Positions 1 through 5,401 of a stretch of 8,768 bases of DNA are shown one piece after another. The notes under the pieces are model-generated. The model searched no databases and had not been told where the DNA came from. It was given only the letters and a program-made list of their open reading frames with translations. Source of the DNA: Deltaproteobacteria bacterium (GTDB lineage Bacteria > Myxococcota_A > UBA796); the NCBI GenBank assembly GCA_002707085.1, contig PALY01000094.1:1-8768 (forward strand), given 5' to 3'. A program made the position numbers and the translations under genes. How positions within the stretch are numbered: the first letter of the stretch is position 1; each line of letters begins with the position of its first letter.

Positions 1-296
1 TAGGTGATGCACCCGATGTGCCAGACTCTGTTGTGTCGGCACCGCTCTGCGATGAGACAGGCCAGATTGCTCTGGCCGATTGCACGTCCTCACGCGTAGG
101 GTGGTTTAGCGAAGGCTCTCAAGAGGGGGGATCTTGTGAGCTACACACTTCTGATTCCGTTTTTGGTACCGCTGGTATTATCGAGTCGATTCGCGCCAAA
201 CTGAACAAACAGACCAGTGAGACCAAGCAAGAACCAACAGAACTTCCGGAGTCTGAGGACAAGCGGCGTCGGTGGCGACGGAAGCGTCGCGATTGA
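1..296 (+). CDS. C-terminal end of a probable class A penicillin-binding protein (partial)
   Basis: The frame is open from the window edge to TGA at 294-296, giving about 98 residues; the start lies outside the window. Around bases 45-165 it reads PLCDETG, then ADC, GWFSEGS and SCELH. This matches the tail that follows the transpeptidase domain in many PBP1A/PBP1C proteins, with a pattern like C/x-x-x-TG-x-x-A-x-x-C, then WF/F-x-x-G-(T/S), then C-x-x-H. Such proteins polymerise and cross-link peptidoglycan in the periplasm, but no catalytic motif is visible here. The last 30 residues are a charged, low-complexity tail (TKQEPTELPESEDK) ending in KRRRWRRKRRD. The gene converges on the minus-strand repeat protein with one base between the stops. 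The family call rests on a short motif match, so another secreted protein with this Cys/WF-x-x-G tail is possible. Confidence 0.55.
   Translation, partial: GDAPDVPDSVVSAPLCDETGQIALADCTSSRVGWFSEGSQEGGSCELHTSDSVFGTAGIIESIRAKLNKQTSETKQEPTELPESEDKRRRWRRKRRD
275..290. other. Perfect 6-bp inverted repeat at convergent gene ends
   Basis: GCGACG, loop GAAG, then CGTCGC lies four bases before the stop of the plus-strand gene and just beyond the minus-strand gene's stop. A competing 5-bp stem (CGTCG 267-271 with CGACG 276-280) overlaps it. No T-tract follows on either strand, so it does not meet the criteria for an intrinsic terminator. It also encodes part of the Arg-rich tail, so the symmetry may simply reflect repeated Arg codons. 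Confidence 0.3.
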
Positions 297-297
297 T

Positions 298-2793
298 TTA
301 CTCGCGTCTACGCAGACCAAGCATCAAGCCCGCCAAGAGGACCATGATTCCTTTGGGTGGGCCATTCATGTGACTGCAGCCGCCACCCTTATAGGTGACC
401 GTTGAATCAACGATTGGTTCGCAGCCGGAAAAGCCTTCGGCATTTGGGTAGAATTCGGGGTCCGCGTCATCGCAATCATCATCGACGGTGTAACTGTCGC
501 CATCCGCATCATTGTCGTGCGCACCATCACAATCACTATCGATGCCGTCATACCAGGTCTCGTCTACACCTGGGTTGATGTTGGCATCGGCATCGTCACA
601 ATCGTCTCCACCGAACTGAATGACGTCATAGCCATCACCATCTTGATCGTAATCGGATGCACCATCGCAATTCTGGTCAACACCGTCGTACCAGATCTCG
701 GCTACACCCGGATGAATCAGATCGTTTAGATCGTCGCAATCCTCTCCACCGCTATCGACGGTGTCGTACCCGTCACCGTCTTGATCGTAGTCGGATGCAC
801 CATCGCAGTCTTGGTCGATCCCGTCGTACCAGATTTCTTCGGCATCAGGGTTGATCGTGCCGTCCGCATCGTCACAGTCCGTACCGCCGTACTCAACAGA
901 GTCGAATCCGTCACCGTCAATATCGGCGTCGTTACCGTCGCAGTCTTGGTCGATTTCGTCGTACCAGATTTCTTCGGCATCAGGGTTGATTGTGGCGTCG
1001 AGATCGTCGCAATCGGTTCCACCGGCATCTTCGCCATCGAACCCGTCACCATCTTGATCGGTGTCGTTGCCGTCACAATCTTGATCAGTACCGTCGTACC
1101 AAACCTCAATTTCACCCGGCAGCGCGCTCGGATCTTCGTCGTCGCAATCGCCCCCAGTGATGGTGATTTCAGTCGAACCAGAGTCGCCTGTGTCGTCCTC
1201 GGAACCATCCCCAGTATCGGCGGAAGGACTCCCTGTGTCTTCTGAATCACCGGTGTCCGCTTCGTCGCTGCCAGTATCTGTGGCGTCACCGCCAGTGTCC
1301 GGATCCTCAGCGCCAGTGTCCGGATCCTCACCGCCAGTGTCCGGTTCCTCACCGCCGCTCAAAGTGAAGCAGCTCGTATCGCAAACGGGACTGGCGAAGG
1401 CTTCGTCGTAATGGTCTTCATGGGGGCATGTGTCTGCATCGGCATCAAAATCACATGCGCCATCACAGTTTTGGTCCACGCCGTCATACCAAGATTCAGA
1501 TGCACTGGGATTGATCGTCCCGTCGGTGTCGTCACAGTCCGTACCACCGAATGCGTCTGAGTCGACCCCATCCCCGTCTTGATCGTAGTCGGATGCGCCA
1601 TCGCAGTTTTGGTCGATTCCGTCGTACCAAATCTCTGTGGCACCTGGGTAGACCGAAGGATCGGTGTCATCGCAGTCCGCGTCCGGGCACGTGGATGTTG
1701 CGCCCGTAGGGATGCCATACCCGTCGTCATCCTCGTCCGTACATTCGTCGCAGGCGTCGCCAATTCCGTCGCCATCTGTGTCGAGTTGATCTGGATTGTA
1801 GACTTCAGGACAGTTGTCGAGAGAGTCTTCGATTCCGTCGCCGTCTTGGTCCAGTTCAATAACGACGACAATAGAAGTGAGCCGTGAATCTTCACCGGAG
1901 TCGATGTAGCCAACTGAAAGATCGCCGGAGCGGCTGTAACTGACTCGAAACAGTTCATCGGAGAGCCGAGAGTTCGTTGCACTGCCGTCTAATGGCTCAA
2001 AGTCGGGGTCGTCTCCGTTGATTCCGACAGCGTCGTCCGTGTCGTCATACCCGAAGGAGCCTTGGGTGATCAGGCTGTTCCAGTCTTGACTTCCACAGTA
2101 GCCGTCGTGTGTCGGGCCATCGTCTCGTCCCCCTACGTTTGTACTGACAAAACTACCGTCGATTACGGCGATACTGCTCTGGTCATTTGAGCATTCGTAG
2201 GTGATTCCATATGAAATTATGGCTTCGTTGACCGCTTCGTCCGCCGGAAGGTCGGTAAAGACAGCCGCTCCCGACGACACATCGTCGGCGGCAATCACAA
2301 CATGTCGGTGGCCCAGCAAACTTAGGTCTTCATATACGACTGCCAATGTTGCGCCGCTCACGCCTCGGCCCGCATGGAACCCATCTTCGACGGCACCGCT
2401 TTCTTGGTAGTCAACGACGATAGAACCATCGCCAGAAACAGACTCGATCTCAAAGACATCTGGGTCGAGTTCGTATGTTTCAGTTCGTGGTGATGCAGTG
2501 AGCAGGGTAGCAACGCTCAGTGGATAGCCATTGATTTGTACACCATCAAGCGTAGTGGACGGCATGGCAAAGCCATCCAGTTTGGCTTGAAGGATCAAAT
2601 ACGCGTTGGTGACTGTGGCAGTTGTAGGAATCTGCAGATTGAAAGGTGACCCATCCACAAATGATGTAGATCCCGACAATGATGCATCTGCCGCCGTTGC
2701 GTCAACGGACACTCCACCGCGCACATCCTCTTGGAAGAGAACCTCCTGAGCCTGAAGGGTAGGAGCGAGCGCTATGAGTGTCAGTAAGTTCAC
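298..2793 (-). CDS. Secreted acidic MopE/thrombospondin type-3 repeat protein with MYXO-CTERM-like anchor
   Basis: This is an 831-residue surface protein. GTG at 2793 is the first possible start, because an in-frame TAG lies two codons upstream; GGAGG at 2807-2811 is 13 bases away. Residues 1-15 form a short hydrophobic export signal ending LQA but lacking Lys/Arg. Residues 16-313 look like a beta-rich extracellular domain I cannot name (C201 and C233). Residues 315-349 are thrombospondin type-3 Ca-binding motifs (DQDGDGIEDSLDNCP, DTDGDGIGDACD). Residues 371-791 hold seven DCDD...WYDG...CDG modules of the MopE (PF11617) type, plus a terminal DCDD. They are interrupted at about 447-549 by a Cys-rich patch and a DTG-rich linker. 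The end, GGGC (803-806), hydrophobic helix 814-826 and RRR, fits MYXO-CTERM sorting to the cell surface. Metal binding, probably Ca2+ via DxDxDG loops, is inferred, and copper is uncertain. The ligand or cellular role is unknown. It is translationally coupled to the upstream FKBP gene. Confidence 0.88.
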   Translation of the reverse strand: MNLLTLIALAPTLQAQEVLFQEDVRGGVSVDATAADASLSGSTSFVDGSPFNLQIPTTATVTNAYLILQAKLDGFAMPSTTLDGVQINGYPLSVATLLTASPRTETYELDPDVFEIESVSGDGSIVVDYQESGAVEDGFHAGRGVSGATLAVVYEDLSLLGHRHVVIAADDVSSGAAVFTDLPADEAVNEAIISYGITYECSNDQSSIAVIDGSFVSTNVGGRDDGPTHDGYCGSQDWNSLITQGSFGYDDTDDAVGINGDDPDFEPLDGSATNSRLSDELFRVSYSRSGDLSVGYIDSGEDSRLTSIVVVIELDQDGDGIEDSLDNCPEVYNPDQLDTDGDGIGDACDECTDEDDDGYGIPTGATSTCPDADCDDTDPSVYPGATEIWYDGIDQNCDGASDYDQDGDGVDSDAFGGTDCDDTDGTINPSASESWYDGVDQNCDGACDFDADADTCPHEDHYDEAFASPVCDTSCFTLSGGEEPDTGGEDPDTGAEDPDTGGDATDTGSDEADTGDSEDTGSPSADTGDGSEDDTGDSGSTEITITGGDCDDEDPSALPGEIEVWYDGTDQDCDGNDTDQDGDGFDGEDAGGTDCDDLDATINPDAEEIWYDEIDQDCDGNDADIDGDGFDSVEYGGTDCDDADGTINPDAEEIWYDGIDQDCDGASDYDQDGDGYDTVDSGGEDCDDLNDLIHPGVAEIWYDGVDQNCDGASDYDQDGDGYDVIQFGGDDCDDADANINPGVDETWYDGIDSDCDGAHDNDADGDSYTVDDDCDDADPEFYPNAEGFSGCEPIVDSTVTYKGGGCSHMNGPPKGIMVLLAGLMLGLRRRE
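805..990 (-). repeat. Near-identical 51-bp direct repeats, 135-bp period
   Basis: Bases 805-855 and 940-990 match at 49 of 51 positions; the two differences are C/T at the first two bases of the CCG/TTC stretch. The repeats encode the INPDAEEIWYD...DQDC part of two adjacent MopE-type modules. Other modules are more diverged at the DNA level, so this pair looks like a recent duplication or gene conversion. Confidence 0.85.
1270..1353 (-). repeat. Four tandem 21-bp units encoding the DTG-rich linker
   Basis: Units lie at 1270-1290, 1291-1311, 1312-1332 and 1333-1353. The last three share GCCAGTGTCCGG(A/T)TCCTCA plus a final GC or CC, and the first is diverged. On the coding strand each unit gives seven residues of the G-x-(E/D)-(D/E/A)-(P/T)-D-T-G type. 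The wider DTG-rich linker covers residues 479-540 (bases 1174-1359), an extended acidic spacer between repeat blocks. Confidence 0.9.
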
Positions 2794-3653
2794 GGGCTAG
2801 ACAAGACCTCCAACAATTCGATATCGAATACAAGCATACCCTGAGGACGACCTCTCTTGCCGGCATAAGCTGATTCTTCTGGGATCCAGAAGCGGGTCTG
2901 GTCCCCTTTGACCATCAGTTGCACACCTTCCGTCCACCCTGGAATTACGGCGCGTAGGGGGAATGTGGCGGGTCGCCCTTTCTTATAAGACGAATCAAAG
3001 GCCTTTCCGTCGGTCGTCCATCCTGTGTAGTGAACTTGTACTCGGTCTTCGGCTGTTGGATGGGTCGAACCGGTCCCGGTTTTTAGTGTTTTGTAGGCCA
3101 ATCCACTGGATGTGAACTTGGCGTCTGATGGCGGCGCCGCGACATCATCGGGTGCCGGAAAACGATCACTAAGTGAGGGGACGATTTTTACCAGGTCAAT
3201 GTCGAACACCAACATTCCAGACGGGGCGCCGGGTCTTCCTTTGTAGGCGAGAGCCTCAGGAATCCAGAACCTGGCCTTCTCACCTTCGACCATCAGTTGC
3301 ACACCTTCAGTCCAACCAGCGATTACTCGCGTAAGTTGAAATTGGATGGTCTTCCCACGCTTGTGGGAACTGTCGAACATGGTGCCATCGGTTTGCCATC
3401 CGGTGTAATGAACCTCGACTTCGCTCTTTGAATCCGGATGTTTCTTACCGGTACCGGCCTTGAGGACTTTGTATGCCAGGCCCGATGGGGTGACGATGGC
3501 ATCGGCGGGTGGTGCTGCTACATCAGAGGGAGGTTTGAAACTCACTTTTTCCTCAGGGCTTGATTGGGTTGTAGGGGACTCTTGTGGTTCTGTTTCCTCG
3601 GTAGAGGAAGTTCCACAAGCGGCGAGCATGAGAGTAAACAAGACAATACGCAT
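2790..3653 (-). CDS. Lipoprotein with two tandem FKBP-type peptidyl-prolyl isomerase domains
   Basis: 287 residues. It catalyses cis-trans isomerisation of X-Pro bonds and probably acts on the periplasmic or outer-membrane side. MRIVLFTLMLAAC gives a lipobox (LAAC, Cys13), followed by a Ser/Thr/Glu/Pro-rich tether (14-43). Domain 1 (about 44-157) has Y83, F93-D94, R99, V110-I111, W114, Y137 and F150 at the FKBP12 Y26/F36/D37/R42/V55/I56/W59/Y82/F99 positions. Domain 2 (about 168-284) has Y209, F219-D220, V236-I237, W240, Y263 and F276, with K225 replacing R42. The loop after the AYK/AYA motif is shorter than in FKBP12. Both domains therefore look catalytically competent. ATG 3653 gives a short signal peptide with no obvious Shine-Dalgarno. 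GTG 3671 would add VRYAFG and a more typical length, so the start is uncertain. The stop overlaps the start of the repeat-protein gene by GTGA. Confidence 0.9.
   Translation of the reverse strand: MRIVLFTLMLAACGTSSTEETEPQESPTTQSSPEEKVSFKPPSDVAAPPADAIVTPSGLAYKVLKAGTGKKHPDSKSEVEVHYTGWQTDGTMFDSSHKRGKTIQFQLTRVIAGWTEGVQLMVEGEKARFWIPEALAYKGRPGAPSGMLVFDIDLVKIVPSLSDRFPAPDDVAAPPSDAKFTSSGLAYKTLKTGTGSTHPTAEDRVQVHYTGWTTDGKAFDSSYKKGRPATFPLRAVIPGWTEGVQLMVKGDQTRFWIPEESAYAGKRGRPQGMLVFDIELLEVLSSP
2802..3524 (-). repeat. Internal duplication: two FKBP domain copies
   Basis: Residues 44-157 (bases 3183-3524) and 168-284 (bases 2802-3152) are homologous copies. Shared stretches include DVAAPP, SGLAYK, VHYTGW, GWTEGVQLMV, RFWIPE and GMLVFDI. 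The duplication includes the DVAAPP lead-in, so the whole linker-plus-domain unit was copied. Similarity is clear at protein level and still visible in DNA, for example around 'accatcagttgcacaccttc' at 2911 and 3290. Confidence 0.9.
2807..2811 (-). promoter_or_regulatory. Ribosome binding site candidate for the repeat-protein gene
   Basis: GGAGG on the minus strand lies inside the end of the FKBP gene, 13 bases before GTG 2793. The spacing is longer than ideal. Because the FKBP stop overlaps this start (GTGA), terminating ribosomes could re-initiate here, with this element helping. Confidence 0.45.
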
Positions 3654-3704
3654 GCCGAACGCGTAACGCACCAGATAGGACCCGTCTTGGAAGGAAGTGT
3701 GCCC
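3654..3704. promoter_or_regulatory. 51-bp divergent intergenic region
   Basis: This gap separates the minus-strand FKBP start (3653) from the plus-strand ATPase start (3705). Both transcription units must be driven from here or from inside each other's 5' coding ends. I could not find a convincing -35/-10 pair on either strand. The only clear element is the AAGGAAG ribosome binding site at 3691-3697. If FKBP starts at GTG 3671, the gap is only 33 bp. Confidence 0.4.
3691..3697 (+). promoter_or_regulatory. Ribosome binding site of the ABC-class ATPase gene
   Basis: AAGGAAG lies seven bases before ATG 3705. It decides that start over longer in-frame extensions into the FKBP gene. Confidence 0.75.
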
Positions 3705-5354
3705 ATGGCTCCAGCAATCGAACGCGCAATTCGTCAAATCGATGGACGGCAGTACCCGCATTACCGGTCGCTGCTGGGCCGGTGGGATCTGGACGGCTTT
3801 ATTTTCCATGTCGATCATGTACAGGGCGATCCCTATGCCGCTCCAAGTCGCGTGCGAATTTCTATCCAAAGTGGTTTAGGTCGGGACATTACTGAGCATG
3901 CAGACAAACGAATTGCCGCAGAGGATTGGTATCTTCGCAAGTTTGTGGCCAGTCTGAAGGCAAAGCGGCGTGGTAGTGGGCGGTCTGGTGAGATGAGTGT
4001 CTTGCTGCCCGGGCCAGAAATCGTCGAACGGTCCGCGGTTCGGATCTTTCCAGATGGAATCATCGAGGTTCGGTTTCGTTTGGGCTTGCCAGCAAAAGGA
4101 CGAAGAATCTTGGGTCCTGCTGCTTGGGATTTAATTGATCTCGATGTGCGTAAAGCATGCCAATCCCTGGAGATCGACCCGACTTTTCATGTACATATCG
4201 AAAGTGTGGTTCGCCAACGTTGTTTACGACGCTCTTTAAGAAACCAGGGCTTGGTGGCATTTATTGCAGACGGCTCCTTGTTGCCGCGTCGTTCCGGTGT
4301 GGATCAAAGGCCCCTAGATGGAGGAGTTCCATTTACATCGCCCACAACCATGAGGGTCCAACTAGACGCTGGGGATGGAATCGTGTCGGGCATGGGGGTT
4401 CGAGCGGGTGTCACGGTCATTGTCGGTGGGGGCTTTCATGGGAAGTCCACGGTTCTCCAGGCCATTGAACGGGGGCATTTAGATCATATTCCTGGAGATG
4501 GGCGGGAACTGGTCGTATCCGACCCAGATACGGTCAAGGTGCGTGCGGAGGATGGACGCAGAGTCTGTGAAGTTGACATTTCAATGTTTCTCCGAGACCT
4601 GCCAGAAGGGAAAAACACCCGGCCATTTTCAACCAACGATGCGTCTGGTTCCACTTCGCAAGCGGCATCCATCATTGAGGCGGTAGAGTCCGGTGCGAAA
4701 GTTCTGTTGCTTGATGAAGATACTTCGGCGACAAACCTGTTGGTCCGAGATGAGCGGATGCGACTTCTCGTTCCGTCAGAGCAGGAACCGATTACCCCGT
4801 TCGTTGAACGCGTCCGACAGCTTCATGAAGAACGTGGCGTGTCCACCATTCTCGTGATTGGTGGAGTGGGCGATTATCTTTCTGTGGCCCAGTGTGTTGT
4901 GGGAATGGTGTCCTATGAAGCGCATGATCTTTCGGAGAAGGCGTCCCGATTGGCTGGTCCAGAGCCTATACCCCCGTCTGATTGGCAAGATCCCCTACCG
5001 AGAATGCCTTTGCGGCATGGTCTCCAGAGTGAAAAAGTCCGCGCCCGGAACGGACGATCCGTGAAGGTGGACTCTACTGAAATCGACCTGGTCGGCGTCA
5101 GTGGGGTGTTGGATGGGTATCATGCTTCGACCTTGGGCCATGCGTTGAATGCGGTAGCCGTGCAGGCGGATGGTAAGCGGTCGGTAGCGGCCCTACTCGA
5201 TGGACTCGATGCAGCATTGGGTGCGGAAGGTATCGATATATTGTCACCCCGTTCAACACCTGTTGGAGATCTTATTTTGCCCCGCCGGCACGAGGTGGCT
5301 GCGGCACTAAATCGCTCCAGAAGCTTGAAGGTCAGCGGTTCGGACAAAAACTGA
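3705..5354 (+). CDS. Predicted ATPase of the ABC class (PF09818/MRB1590 family)
   Basis: 549 residues, full length for the family, starting at ATG 3705 behind AAGGAAG. The N-terminal domain (about 1-210) carries family-typical GFIFHVDHVQGDPYAAPSRV (31-50), RGSGRSG (89-95) and LPAKGRRILG (128-137). The ATPase core has Walker A GGGFHGKST (241-249), then HIPGDGRE (261-268), an ABC-signature-like STNDASGSTSQA (309-320), Walker B VLLLDEDTSATN (333-344; D337, E338) and GGVGDYL (386-392), which lies where ABC ATPases have the switch region. The C-terminal part (about 445-545) ends with DILSPRS and LPRRHEVAAALNR, as in MRB1590-type proteins. No membrane segments are seen, so it is presumably cytoplasmic. 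A trypanosome member (MRB1590) works in mitochondrial RNA editing and binds RNA; the bacterial role is not established. The 47-bp gap to the AddB-like gene suggests an operon with the DNA-repair genes. Nucleic-acid remodelling is inference. Confidence 0.92.
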   Translation: MAPAIERAIRQIDGRQYPHYRSLLGRWDLDGFIFHVDHVQGDPYAAPSRVRISIQSGLGRDITEHADKRIAAEDWYLRKFVASLKAKRRGSGRSGEMSVLLPGPEIVERSAVRIFPDGIIEVRFRLGLPAKGRRILGPAAWDLIDLDVRKACQSLEIDPTFHVHIESVVRQRCLRRSLRNQGLVAFIADGSLLPRRSGVDQRPLDGGVPFTSPTTMRVQLDAGDGIVSGMGVRAGVTVIVGGGFHGKSTVLQAIERGHLDHIPGDGRELVVSDPDTVKVRAEDGRRVCEVDISMFLRDLPEGKNTRPFSTNDASGSTSQAASIIEAVESGAKVLLLDEDTSATNLLVRDERMRLLVPSEQEPITPFVERVRQLHEERGVSTILVIGGVGDYLSVAQCVVGMVSYEAHDLSEKASRLAGPEPIPPSDWQDPLPRMPLRHGLQSEKVRARNGRSVKVDSTEIDLVGVSGVLDGYHASTLGHALNAVAVQADGKRSVAALLDGLDAALGAEGIDILSPRSTPVGDLILPRRHEVAAALNRSRSLKVSGSDKN

Positions 5355-5401
5355 CCGTTTTAGGCCTTGATAAGGGCGCGCTAAAGTGTTCCTTTGTTGG
5401 T

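Larger units (their letters stand above)
418..1677 (-). repeat. Array of MopE-type Cys/Asp repeat modules (45-46 codons)
   Basis: In-frame repeats inside the secreted protein gene. DCDD cysteines are at residues 374, 420, 550, 595, 640, 686, 732 and 774. The first seven are each followed exactly 23 residues later by the Cys of (D/N)CDG (397, 443, 573, 595+23=618, 663, 709, 755). A WYD(G/E) motif sits between them (W389, W435, W565, W610, W655, W701, W747). Most modules carry a DxDGDG calcium-type loop. The period is 45 or 46 residues within the two blocks (modules 1-2 and 3-7). The last DCDD unit is degenerate and pairs with C791 instead. Confidence 0.9.

Noticed and set aside
517..1245. Plus-strand open frames with hydrophobic Val/Ile/Thr-rich products opposite the repeat gene
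   Set aside because: They are antisense shadows of Asp- and Gly-rich codons in the minus-strand repeat array, with no ribosome binding sites or recognisable domains.
418..1677. Regularly spaced repeats suggestive of a CRISPR-like array
   Set aside because: The period is 135-138 bp, units are in frame, and the protein motifs (DCDD, WYDG) are conserved with synonymous drift, so this is a coding repeat.
3611..3640. TTCCAC ... TAAACA as a plus-strand promoter for the ATPase gene
   Set aside because: The -10 matches only three of six consensus bases; it is no better than chance in this composition.
3564..3704. Longer ABC-class ATPase frame starting at 3564
   Set aside because: The added residues overlap the FKBP lipoprotein signal region antisense, while ATG 3705 has a good AAGGAAG site and matches the usual family N-terminus.
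3654..3869. Longer FKBP reading frame starting at 3869
   Set aside because: The extension would overlap the start of the ABC-class ATPase gene, place the lipoprotein signal internally, and shows no similarity to FKBP proteins.
5359..5387. TTTAGG ... TAAAGT as a promoter, with a near-leaderless start for the AddB-like gene at GTG 5402
   Set aside because: The -10 matches four of six but the -35 is poor. The missing Shine-Dalgarno is intriguing but does not support a promoter call.
5355..5401. Terminator between the ATPase and AddB-like genes
   Set aside because: No stable inverted repeat followed by a T-tract is visible, which fits read-through into addB.
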